Shown here in pieces: positions 1-6,949 of a stretch of 32,113 nt of DNA (its first letter is position 1; each line of letters opens with the position of its first letter). Origin of the DNA: Acidimicrobiia bacterium. Its GTDB lineage: Bacteria; Actinomycetota; Acidimicrobiia; Spongiisociales; ZC4RG35. The stretch spans positions 1-32,113 of the forward strand of contig JALSJV010000031.1 of the NCBI GenBank assembly GCA_026989215.1, given 5' to 3'. Made by a program: the position numbers and the translations under genes. The notes beneath the pieces were generated by a model. It made no database searches, was not told the origin of the DNA, and worked only from the letters and a program-made list of their open reading frames with translations.

Positions 1-1
1 C

Positions 2-205
2 ACCACGACCACCCCACCGCCTGCCACCACCACGACCACGACGCCGCCTGCGACCACCACGACCACGACGCCCCCGCGAGCCTCGGTGCGCCGCGCCCCC
101 GCTCCGCACCGGGAGCCACCGCCCGAGCCCCCCGAGATCCTCCTCGCCGTCGACGGCGCCCTCTGCATCGATTTCGCCGCCCTCGCCACGGTCTGCGTGG
201 AGTAG
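2..205 (+). CDS. C-terminal end of a Thr/Pro-rich protein (partial)
   Basis: Open frame from the left window edge to a TAG stop; it is not in the ORF track because its start lies outside. The visible 67 residues begin with runs of Thr broken by Pro-Pro (TTTTPPPATTTTTTPP), a composition typical of extracellular linkers or stalks in actinobacterial surface proteins. A Pro/Arg-rich segment follows, then a short hydrophobic tail with two cysteines (LCIDFAALATVCVE). The function cannot be assigned from this fragment. No sortase motif or transmembrane anchor is visible, so the tail may be a small folded element or a disulfide loop. The gene converges on the YbjN gene, with a 328-bp spacer between them. 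Confidence 0.6.
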   Translation, partial: TTTTPPPATTTTTTPPATTTTTTPPRASVRRAPAPHREPPPEPPEILLAVDGALCIDFAALATVCVE

Positions 206-533
206 TCCGTCGACGGCAGGCCCGGTCATCGCCCCATCGGGGGACGTCACCCAGGGCGCGCAAACGCCCAAGGAACCTCACCGACCTGCTCCCCGCACTT
301 CCCCGAACGGTTCGCTGGTCCCGGATCGGCACCTTGGGCGTTGCGTCCTCGAATGTACGGAGCACGGCGGTCGGCGTCAACCAGGTCGTCGAGCCCAGAA
401 CGGGCCATCTATTCGATGATTTCCGACGATATCTGACCATGTTCCGACTCAACTTGACCAGCATTCTCCCGGTTTTCCACGATCTCCACAGGTTTCCACA
501 GAGGGTTGTGCACAGTGCCTTGTGCACAAGTTT
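206..533. other. Convergent spacer with DnaA-box-like cluster and inverted repeats
   Basis: No convincing gene lies in this 328-bp stretch, which separates the 3' ends of two converging genes. Two structures stand out. First, AACGCCCAAGG (263-273) is matched by its exact complement CCTTGGGCGTT (332-342), an 11-bp inverted repeat with a 58-bp loop. Second, the right half (about 405-530) is visibly less GC-rich and holds a cluster of TTTCCACA and TTGTGCACA sequences, listed separately. The 82-residue ORF at 334-582 runs into the YbjN gene and has no supporting signals. Confidence 0.5.
472..530. repeat. Cluster of DnaA-box-like 9-mers
   Basis: Within about 60 bp there are TTTTCCACG, a TCTCCACA, a TTTCCACA, and TTGTGCACA twice (506-514 and 520-528, 14 bp apart). 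The second TTGTGCACA lies in a perfect 12-bp palindrome, CTTGTGCACAAG (519-530). The actinobacterial DnaA box is TTGTCCACA or close to it, so several of these are one mismatch away. Read on the minus strand, the block resembles the box-rich DNA of actinobacterial replication origins. There is no dnaA or dnaN nearby, and the genes to the right do not point away from it. An origin is therefore only a possibility; DnaA titration or another regulator's sites are alternatives. Confidence 0.4.
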
Positions 534-962
534 CTACGGCGAAGTTTCGCGCTCTCCGAACAGCCGGACCAGCGACGGATAGGCCACCTCGATCGTCTCG
601 TACACCTCGCCGAGCGCGAGCTCCAACTCGTCCCGAGTCAGGCACTCCACCGGGATCCGACCGACCAAGAGCACCGCCCCCTCCCGACGGTCGACGGCGA
701 AGCGGACCCGCCAGGTGTCCCGATTCCGGACGAGACACTGATACAGCATCGCCGCGGGCGTGTCGGAGGGGAGCGGCAGGACGTACGCCTCGAACCGGAT
801 ACTCCGCTCTCCCGGCGTCCACCACACCGTCGTGTACGGACGAGCCTCCTGCCGCACGCGGATCGCCCAGCGCCCCTCCACCTCCTCGGCGTACTCCACC
901 GCCGAGGACGGGTCGGCGACCCAACCTCGAATCACGTCGGTGAGCAGCTCAGAGCCCGACAC
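534..962 (-). CDS. YbjN domain protein
   Basis: A 142-residue protein of the YbjN (type III secretion chaperone-like) fold family. It shows alternating strand segments with aromatic and hydrophobic positions (WAIRVRQEARPYTTVWW), a central FEAYVLPLPSD strand, and a C-terminal helix starting at LTRDELELALGEVYE. The family's molecular role is not settled. The gene has a GTG start and overlaps the end of mshA by 14 bp, so the two are translationally coupled. In Mycobacterium tuberculosis mshA (Rv0486) is likewise followed by a YbjN-family gene (Rv0487), which supports both assignments. The placement suggests a link to mycothiol synthesis or thiol stress, but that is inference. Confidence 0.75.
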   Translation of the reverse strand: MSGSELLTDVIRGWVADPSSAVEYAEEVEGRWAIRVRQEARPYTTVWWTPGERSIRFEAYVLPLPSDTPAAMLYQCLVRNRDTWRVRFAVDRREGAVLLVGRIPVECLTRDELELALGEVYETIEVAYPSLVRLFGERETSP

Positions 963-2178
963 GGGCGACGATCCCGCCGTACAGCTCCAGGAATCGGTCC
1001 ACCGTCGCGGGCCATGAGAACCGCTCCGACCAGGCCACCGCTCCCGCCGACAGGTCCTCGGCGAGCCGTCCGTCGGTCAACACCGCCGCCAGCGCCTGGG
1101 CATGGTCGGCCGGGTCCCACCCGTCGACGAGGAGCCCCGAGCGTCCGTCCTGCACCACATCGGGGAGGCCTCCCACCCGGGCGGCCACCACAGGAAGCCC
1201 ACACGCCTGCGCCTCGACCGCCACCAGTCCGAAGGATTCACTCCGCGAGGGCACGGTGAGGACGTCCGCCGCTCGATACCAGTCGGCGAGCGCCCGATGG
1301 GCGACCGTTCCCCGGAACCGAACCCGCGTGTCCAGGGACAGCTCCCGCACCCGATCGACGAGTCGTCCCAGCTCGGAGCTCCCGTTGGAGCCGCTGGGAC
1401 CGCCGATCACGTCGAGCTCCAGACCCGGGATCCGGTCGGCGAGTCGGGCGAAGGCCTCCAGCGCCACGTCGACGCCCTTCAGAGGCTGGATCCGCCCCAC
1501 GTACAGCATCCGCGGGCCCCCATCCAGTCCGAGTCTCCACCGGGCAGCCATCTTCGAGCCGGGATGGAACACGGTGCGATCCACCCCCGGTGGCGACGTG
1601 CAGAGGCGCCCCGGGTCGGCCCCGTAATGCTCCAGCATGTCGGCCGCCTCCGCAGGTGTGGAGGTCACCACGCAGTCGGCCTCGTCGATCACCTCGTGTT
1701 CGGTGGCGATACGGAGGAGCGGTTCGGGAGGATCGTCGGAGCGGCGGTTCAGATCCTTGATGCGACCCAGGGTGTGGAAGGAATGCGCCACCGGGACCCC
1801 AAGCCTCCGTTTCAGGACGATCGCCGCCCACCCGGAGAGCCAGTAGTGGGAGTGGACCACGTCGGGCGGTGACGCCATCTGGCCCATGCGGCGGGCGACC
1901 TCGTCGGCGAACTCCGTCACGAAGAGGGCCAGATCCGCCGTGTCGACCCCGCGCAGCGGCCCGGCGGTCACGTGCTGGACCCGGTACCGGGAGGACACCT
2001 CGACGACGTCGGCCACGTCGGGACGTTCCCGTCGAGTGAACACGTCGACCTCGATCCCGCGAGCAGCCATCGCCCGGGCCAGCTCGTCCACGTACACGTT
2101 CATCCCCCCGGCCGTGCCTTCACCGGGGGTGAGCAGCGGCGAGGTGTGCATGGAGAGGAACACCACCCGATGGATCAT
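949..2178 (-). CDS. mshA: MshA-type D-inositol-3-phosphate glycosyltransferase
   Basis: A GT-B, GT4-family enzyme of 409 residues. MshA joins UDP-GlcNAc to 1L-myo-inositol 1-phosphate, the first step of mycothiol synthesis in the cytoplasm. The N terminus (SMHTSPLLTPGEGTAGGMNV) follows the MshA pattern closely, as do HSHYWLSG, HTLGRIKDLNR and the UDP-sugar site with ESFGLVAVEAQACGLPVVA near the C terminus. The track start gives seven extra residues. I prefer the internal ATG at 2178 because it overlaps the upstream stop as ATGA, matches the MshA N terminus, and has an AGGG-type ribosome site. Neighbours are an acetyltransferase upstream and YbjN downstream. MshB, MshC and MshD are not in the window. 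Confidence 0.88.
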   Translation of the reverse strand: MIHRVVFLSMHTSPLLTPGEGTAGGMNVYVDELARAMAARGIEVDVFTRRERPDVADVVEVSSRYRVQHVTAGPLRGVDTADLALFVTEFADEVARRMGQMASPPDVVHSHYWLSGWAAIVLKRRLGVPVAHSFHTLGRIKDLNRRSDDPPEPLLRIATEHEVIDEADCVVTSTPAEAADMLEHYGADPGRLCTSPPGVDRTVFHPGSKMAARWRLGLDGGPRMLYVGRIQPLKGVDVALEAFARLADRIPGLELDVIGGPSGSNGSSELGRLVDRVRELSLDTRVRFRGTVAHRALADWYRAADVLTVPSRSESFGLVAVEAQACGLPVVAARVGGLPDVVQDGRSGLLVDGWDPADHAQALAAVLTDGRLAEDLSAGAVAWSERFSWPATVDRFLELYGGIVARVGL

Positions 2179-3086
2179 CGCCGAGCCCTCACTTTGCACA
2201 ACCGTCGCTCCTCCGCACCGAGCCGGAACTTGTACTCCTCGTCACCCTTCAAGAAATCGAATCGGGGACGACCTTCACGGATCGCCCGTTCGATCATCGA
2301 TCCCAGCAGGACCCATCCCGGTGACGCGGCCGCCAACCCGGGATCGTAGGCCGAGTTGTACAGGAAATATCCGTCGGCGTCCGCGTATCCGAAGATCGCC
2401 GCCGCCGCCCGCTCCGTCCCCGGCACCCGGAGGAGGTCGATCCGCCACCCCTCCAGCACGACCAACGACCGGAACAGCGCCTCCATCTCGACGGTCATGA
2501 ACGAGCCCTTCGGGCCCGACGCCAACCGGTGCAGCCGCACGAACTCGACGAACGCCCAACCGGCGTCGTGATGGGCCTCGTGGAGCATCTCGCCGACCTC
2601 TTCGAGGTATCTCCGCCGCTTCCTCCGCAGCTCGTGGCGCTGCTTCTTGCCGATGGAAGCCAGGTAGTCGTCGAAGGTGTCGGGCAGCGGGACCACGGCG
2701 GTCACCGTGTCGTCCGCCACCTCGACGTTCGCTCCGCCCCCTTCCAACCCCTCCACCACCGCATCCACCACCTCCGCCGGGATCGAATCCAGCACCCAGG
2801 TGCCACCGATCCCCGCCACGGCCTCGGCGAGGGCGGGGCGAGGATCCGACCCCAGGGGGCTGTGGTAGTCGGTGAGGTCGGCTTCGCCGACGAACCCGAC
2901 GAGCCCGTCTCGGGCGACGAGAGGGACGAGGCCTTCGGGGGATTCGGCGAAGACCAGCTCGTCGCCCGGACCTCGGCGATGCTCCCACATCACCCGGAGG
3001 AACTCCCGGCGGGCGAAGGGCCCCACCGCCGGCGCCAGGGGTGGAGCCTCCCACGCGGGGGTGTCCCAGCTCCGGTGCAGCGTCAT
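2175..3086 (-). CDS. GNAT acetyltransferase, BioF2/CelD-like (Acetyltransf_6)
   Basis: A 303-residue protein with the double-GNAT layout of the CelD/BcsL (Acetyltransf_6) family. A basic helix, KKQRHELRRKRRRYLEE, sits at about residues 145-160, and the family-typical C-terminal motif FDFLKGDEEYKFRLG is close to the end. These proteins transfer acyl groups, often to sugars or amino-sugar precursors; the substrate here cannot be read from sequence. The track shows a 619-residue ORF, but its first half is an out-of-frame shadow of the asparaginase. The true start is the ATG at 3086, which overlaps the asparaginase stop as ATGA, and its own stop overlaps mshA the same way. It is not an obvious MshD. 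A cell-envelope or thiol-pathway role is speculative. Confidence 0.75.
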   Translation of the reverse strand: MTLHRSWDTPAWEAPPLAPAVGPFARREFLRVMWEHRRGPGDELVFAESPEGLVPLVARDGLVGFVGEADLTDYHSPLGSDPRPALAEAVAGIGGTWVLDSIPAEVVDAVVEGLEGGGANVEVADDTVTAVVPLPDTFDDYLASIGKKQRHELRRKRRRYLEEVGEMLHEAHHDAGWAFVEFVRLHRLASGPKGSFMTVEMEALFRSLVVLEGWRIDLLRVPGTERAAAAIFGYADADGYFLYNSAYDPGLAAASPGWVLLGSMIERAIREGRPRFDFLKGDEEYKFRLGAEERRLCKVRARR

Positions 3087-4027
3087 CGGTCGAACCCGCC
3101 GACGACGCGCATCTCGCCCACGACCCGTCCCCCACCCGAGACCGGGGGATGCTCCAGGGCGTCCACCGCCTTCACCGCACCAGGGGGGACGACTCCCAGC
3201 ATCCGCAGGGCGGCGGCGGCCGCGACCCCCGCCGCCCGTGACGACCCGTCCCAGACCTTCACCGCCAGGCCGACCACCCCCGGGATCCCCACCCCGAGAC
3301 ACCCCAAGGCCCCCCGCTTGGCGAATCCGCCCAACGCCGCCGCGAGCAGGGCGTCGGGATTTCCAGGGCCGGACACGAGCGCGGGGTAGGTTCGCATCGC
3401 CCCCGTCACGGCATCGAAGCGGCGCTCGGTGCCGAGCCGCGCGTAGGCCCGGGCGATCCCCAGCACCGACGTCGCGAAGACCGGCACGCCGCAGCCGTCG
3501 ATCCCGACCGGGTCGACCGACTCCTCGACAAGCTCCTCCACGAGGGCGGTGATGCGCCGCTGGAGGGGATGGGTGGGATCGACGTAGGCCGCCGGGTCCC
3601 ATCCCGCCGCCCGGGATGCCGCCAGCATGGCGGCGTGCTTGCCGGAGCAGTTGTGCCAGAGCCGTCGTCCGGTTCGGTGGCCGTCGAAGGCCACGCGACG
3701 GACGGCCCCGGGCGCGAGCGGCCATGCGGGTGGACACCGCAGGTCGTGCTCGGTGAACCCCGCCTTCGTGAGCAGGCTGCGCACGATCTCGACGTGGACC
3801 GGGAAGCCGTCGTGGCTCGCACAGGCCAGCGCGGTCTCGGCGGGGGTCAGCTCGGCACCCACCTCGAGACAGACGGCCGCCTGGATCGGCTTCGCCGCCG
3901 AACGGAAGTAGCAACGACGCTCTCGGTCGCCTGCCACGGCGATGATCCTGCCGTCGGGCGCGACGGCTGCGACGGTCACATCGTGGACCGCCTCGACCAT
4001 CCCTGAACGCACGACCTCCACCTGCAT
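3083..4027 (-). CDS. L-asparaginase, thermolabile type II-like family
   Basis: A 314-residue member of the asparaginase family typified by the Rhizobium etli inducible enzyme (Pfam Asparaginase_II), which hydrolyses L-asparagine to aspartate and ammonia. It is unrelated to the AnsA/AnsB fold. The characteristic motifs are present in order: RSAAKPIQA near residue 43, ACASHDG near residue 69, NCSGKHAAML in the middle, and DGCGVP, which carries the conserved Ser-Lys and Cys positions of the family. Length is close to normal. It starts with ATG 46 bp after the RsiG gene and overlaps the acetyltransferase by 4 bp. No signal peptide is apparent, so it is probably cytoplasmic. A role in nitrogen recycling is likely, with no clear link to the neighbours. 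Confidence 0.85.
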   Translation of the reverse strand: MQVEVVRSGMVEAVHDVTVAAVAPDGRIIAVAGDRERRCYFRSAAKPIQAAVCLEVGAELTPAETALACASHDGFPVHVEIVRSLLTKAGFTEHDLRCPPAWPLAPGAVRRVAFDGHRTGRRLWHNCSGKHAAMLAASRAAGWDPAAYVDPTHPLQRRITALVEELVEESVDPVGIDGCGVPVFATSVLGIARAYARLGTERRFDAVTGAMRTYPALVSGPGNPDALLAAALGGFAKRGALGCLGVGIPGVVGLAVKVWDGSSRAAGVAAAAALRMLGVVPPGAVKAVDALEHPPVSGGGRVVGEMRVVGGFDR

Positions 4028-4073
4028 CGTTCACCGACCTTCACCGGCGTCGCTCGGAGCCGGCGGATAGGAG

Positions 4074-4616
4074 CTATCGGACGACCGAATCGGACTCGCC
4101 TTCGCGGCGGTAGCGATCCGCCACCGCCTTCGCCAGCCGGTCGGCCACCGCCTGCACCGCCCGTCGTTGCTGTGAGATCCGCTCCTCGACCTCGATCAGC
4201 CCGGCGATCGCCGCCTCGATCTCGCCCTCTTCGATCTCGTCGAGACGGGCGAAGATGTCGGTACCGAGGACCTGATCCACCTCCCGCCTCCCGACGTCGG
4301 GAAGGGGAGGGAGATCCGCCACGACGTGGCGCGGCCGATGATCTGTGGCCTCCGGAGGCCGCCCCGCGGGCGCATCGGCCAGGATGTGGGGCAGGGCCTC
4401 GATGAGGGAACGGCGCTCCTCCCCGCGACGGCGACGAAGCTCGAAGCGCAACAGGTCGATGCGACCGTGGAGCATCCGCCGATAGAAGGAGAGCTCGTTC
4501 TCGACCTCGTCGGCCAGACGCCTCCGCTCCCGAAGTTCATCGAGGTCGAGTTCGTCGAGGTCGGCGACGAACTCCGAGGAGAGCACACGGTCGAGCCGGC
4601 GGCGGGTCTCGCTCAC
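4074..4616 (-). CDS. rsiG: RsiG-like c-di-GMP-binding anti-sigma factor
   Basis: A 180-residue, mostly helical, charged protein. It contains the full RsiG c-di-GMP signature E(X)3S(X)2R(X)3Q(X)3D at E144-S148-R151-Q155-D159. A second copy lies in the N-terminal helical region at E39-S43-R46-H50-D54, with His in the Gln position. In Streptomyces, RsiG binds cyclic di-GMP on two such helices and then sequesters the sporulation sigma factor WhiG. The two helices here are joined by a Pro-rich linker (about 83-106), as expected for a coiled-coil hairpin. The gene has a GTG start 9 bp after the M23 peptidase, so the two are probably co-transcribed. No sigma factor gene is in the window, so the partner must be elsewhere. 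Family assignment rests on the spaced motifs and helical layout. Confidence 0.83.
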   Translation of the reverse strand: MSETRRRLDRVLSSEFVADLDELDLDELRERRRLADEVENELSFYRRMLHGRIDLLRFELRRRRGEERRSLIEALPHILADAPAGRPPEATDHRPRHVVADLPPLPDVGRREVDQVLGTDIFARLDEIEEGEIEAAIAGLIEVEERISQQRRAVQAVADRLAKAVADRYRREGESDSVVR

Positions 4617-4625
4617 GACGTCAGC

Positions 4626-5738
4626 CTACCCGCAGGCCCGCTTCAGGGTGGGATACGGGTTCACCGCCGCCGAGCCCCGACCTCCCGGATGGAGCTGGAA
4701 ATGCACGTGGGGCGCGCCCCCGCGAGCATTGCCCGAGTTCCCGTTGAAACCGATGACCTGGCCGGCCTCTACCCGCTGCCCGGATTTCACGTTGAAGCCG
4801 GACAGGTGTGCGTAGTAGTACGCGACGCCGTAGTCCGAGATGAGCCAGATGGCATAACCGCCCAACCCTCCCACCCGGGTGACCACCGTCCCCGACGCCA
4901 CCGCGATGATGTTGGCGTTCCAGGGCCCGAAGATGTCCGTCCCCTTGTGGGTACGCCCACCCGAACGGGGTGCACCCCAGGTGTCGATGAACGACGAACC
5001 CGGGAACGGGCAGACGAATCCCGGGGTTGCCCCGGAGGGGACACCGCCCGCAGCCGATCCCCGTCGTGCCGCTTCCCGTGCCCGGGCCGCCGCCAGCTCT
5101 CGCTCGTACTGTCGGCGTAGACGCTTGCAATCGGCCGACAACTTCCCGAAGGCCTCACGCTCGGCGTTGGTCACCTCTTCGAGCTCGGCGGTGATCTGGG
5201 CGCGAAGCTCCTCCACCTCCCGAAGGCGGGTCTCCCGCTCGGCGAGCTCGTCCTGGAATCGCTGAAGGTCGGCTCGCAGCGCCAGGAGGTCGTCGAGGGA
5301 GCCGACGTCGGCTTCGCTCGCCGCCGACAGAAACTCCTGGCCGGTGATCAGCTCGTCCACCGACCCGGCGAGGAACACCAACTCCGAGTTGGCGGCACCC
5401 CCCTGCATGTACCGCTCGATGGCCTGCTCGCGGATCCGACGTTCGACGTCGGCGATCTCCTGGCGGCGGTTGGCGGCGACCCGGGTGGCGAACTCCTGGG
5501 CATGCTCCAGCTCGTCGATCTCGACCCGTATCTGCTCGTACTGCAGCGCCGCCTCCTCGAACCGCTTCCGGGCGTCGAGGTAGACCTGGTACTGGGTGTC
5601 GGAGTCGGCGCAGGCGGCCTGGACCTGGCTCTTCGTCACCGCCGCCGGCGCCGGACGCGGCGCGAGGGTCGCCACCAGGGCGACGGAGAGCAGGAGGATG
5701 CTGCCGCGGGTCGGCACAGAACGCGACATCGCCCGCAC
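4626..5738 (-). CDS. Secreted M23 peptidase with coiled coil (EnvC/PcsB-like)
   Basis: A 370-residue exported protein. An N-terminal signal peptide (hydrophobic ILLLSVALVATLAP, then an AxA-type site near APAA) precedes a long Glu/Arg-rich coiled coil (about residues 35-230). A short linker leads to a C-terminal LytM/M23 domain (about 245-365). The zinc-site motifs are present: THKGTD (HxxxD) and HVHF, with GYAIWLISDYGVAYYYAHL between them. The domain should cleave peptidoglycan peptide bridges, and the coiled coil is the usual regulatory or FtsEX-docking element in EnvC/PcsB-like proteins. The start is GTG at 5738 or ATG at 5729. The gene lies 35 bp after the MoaD-fusion gene and 9 bp before RsiG, suggesting envelope remodelling linked to development or the cell cycle (inference). 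Confidence 0.87.
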   Translation of the reverse strand: MRAMSRSVPTRGSILLLSVALVATLAPRPAPAAVTKSQVQAACADSDTQYQVYLDARKRFEEAALQYEQIRVEIDELEHAQEFATRVAANRRQEIADVERRIREQAIERYMQGGAANSELVFLAGSVDELITGQEFLSAASEADVGSLDDLLALRADLQRFQDELAERETRLREVEELRAQITAELEEVTNAEREAFGKLSADCKRLRRQYERELAAARAREAARRGSAAGGVPSGATPGFVCPFPGSSFIDTWGAPRSGGRTHKGTDIFGPWNANIIAVASGTVVTRVGGLGGYAIWLISDYGVAYYYAHLSGFNVKSGQRVEAGQVIGFNGNSGNARGGAPHVHFQLHPGGRGSAAVNPYPTLKRACG

Positions 5739-5773
5739 AGGCTACCCAACCCCGGCCCTTGGGGGAAACCACC

Positions 5774-6778
5774 TCAGACGAGGAAACGGAGCAGCGGGAA
5801 GTAGACCGCCGCCGCCAGCAGCGCCCCGTCGAGCCCGACGAACGCCCCACCGACCTCGGGGGTGAGCGACACGGTGCCGCTCCGTACCATCGAACCGAAG
5901 CCCCGGCCCGCCACCAGGGCGATGGCGAGGATCAGCCCGAGGACGAGGAAGGTCACGACGTCGAGGTCCCAGGCGGCGGCCGCCGCCACCGACGCGCTCA
6001 CCGCGACCAGGGCGGTGACGGTGAACGGCTCGCTGAAGGTGAGGTGGCCGAGGCGGTCGGTGATCGCCCCGGCGACCCCGGCGAGGATCGTCACCGCCAA
6101 AAAGACGCCGACCGCCCGCCCCCCCGGCACGAAGGCGGTCCGGGCCAGGACGAGGGACGCCGTCGCCGCCCCCACCATGACCCCCAGGGTGACTCCGGCG
6201 GCCAACGCCGGGAGGAGCCGAGCCGAGTCCGACAGCACCCCCCACGACAGGACGAGGATGACGGCCGCCGCCACCGCCAAGCCGAACCCGATCGGACCGA
6301 GCAGGTGGGCGAGGATCACGGCGACGGGAGCGGCCAGGATCATCGGTGTCGCCGGGAGGTCCCGACCCCACCGCGAGGACGACACCGCCACGTCGGCCGC
6401 CCAGGCACCGGCCACACCGACCAGGGTCGCCGCCCACACGGCCGGGCTTTGGGAGAGATTGGCCACCACCAGGGCCCCCGCCGCCACCAGGGCGGCGACG
6501 GACTCGACACCCACGCCACGCTCGACCGGAGCGAAGGACCCGGCACCACCGGAGACCGGCGGGATGACGGCCACCTCGTCCCCGGGGCCGACCGGGTCGG
6601 TCGGTCGGGCCTCGTCGCCGTTCAGCCAGATCCGGGACCGTTCGACGATCTCGACGAACTTTGGTCCAAACCGTTCGGCGGCCCGATCGACGACTTCACC
6701 GACCGTGGCCCCCTCCACCTCGAGACGGGAGCTGCCGGCCAGGTCACGGAGCCCGGCGAAGAGTCGAAGGGTGGCCAT
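5774..6778 (-). CDS. MoaD/ThiS domain fused to degenerate CdsA-like membrane domain
   Basis: A 334-residue fusion. Residues 1 to about 80 form a MoaD/ThiS ubiquitin-like sulfur carrier (LRLFAGLRDLAG, a WLNGDE strand, GDEVAVIPPVSGG). A normal MoaD ends at that di-glycine, but here the chain continues (AGSFAPVERG) into about eight hydrophobic segments. The membrane part ends FGSMVRSG...TPEVGGAFVGLDGALLAA. This lines up with the CDP-diglyceride synthase ending (S-x-x-K-R ... P-x-H-G-G-x-x-D-R-x-D), but the catalytic His, Lys and first Asp are missing. An upstream segment (LAGVAGAITDRLG...FSEPF) likewise resembles the CdsA ADxxG...SPKK region without its key residues. I infer an inactive CdsA-like domain with a tethered sulfur carrier. 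The function is unknown. The ATG at 6778 is chosen over the longer track ORF because it starts the MoaD fold. Confidence 0.72.
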   Translation of the reverse strand: MATLRLFAGLRDLAGSSRLEVEGATVGEVVDRAAERFGPKFVEIVERSRIWLNGDEARPTDPVGPGDEVAVIPPVSGGAGSFAPVERGVGVESVAALVAAGALVVANLSQSPAVWAATLVGVAGAWAADVAVSSSRWGRDLPATPMILAAPVAVILAHLLGPIGFGLAVAAAVILVLSWGVLSDSARLLPALAAGVTLGVMVGAATASLVLARTAFVPGGRAVGVFLAVTILAGVAGAITDRLGHLTFSEPFTVTALVAVSASVAAAAAWDLDVVTFLVLGLILAIALVAGRGFGSMVRSGTVSLTPEVGGAFVGLDGALLAAAVYFPLLRFLV

Positions 6779-6949
6779 GGCCCCAATGTACCGGACGAGG
6801 TCGGTGAACCACGGCGCAATTCCTGCTCGCATCCCGAACCGATCGCCCGGCACGCATCACCGACCACCTCGCGGATGCCGAACGGCGAACCCGCACGGCC
6901 GCAGCCCCCTACGCGATACGCTTCCCGCCATGACCGCGAGGCGAGATTC

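Noticed and set aside
1-70. CRISPR or tandem repeat array (CCACCACGACCACGACG pattern)
   Set aside because: It is the codon-level repeat of a Thr/Pro-rich protein end, in frame and without spacers.
472-530. Firm call of a chromosomal origin
   Set aside because: Boxes are imperfect, dnaA/dnaN are absent and gene directions do not support it. Kept only as a finding.
334-582. 82-residue plus-strand ORF in the left spacer
   Set aside because: No ribosome site, composition unlike neighbours, runs into the YbjN gene on the other strand, and covers the DnaA-like repeat cluster.
2175-4034. 619-residue minus ORF suggesting an asparaginase-acetyltransferase fusion
   Set aside because: The first half is a low-complexity shadow in another frame of the asparaginase. 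The acetyltransferase has its own ATG overlapping the asparaginase stop.
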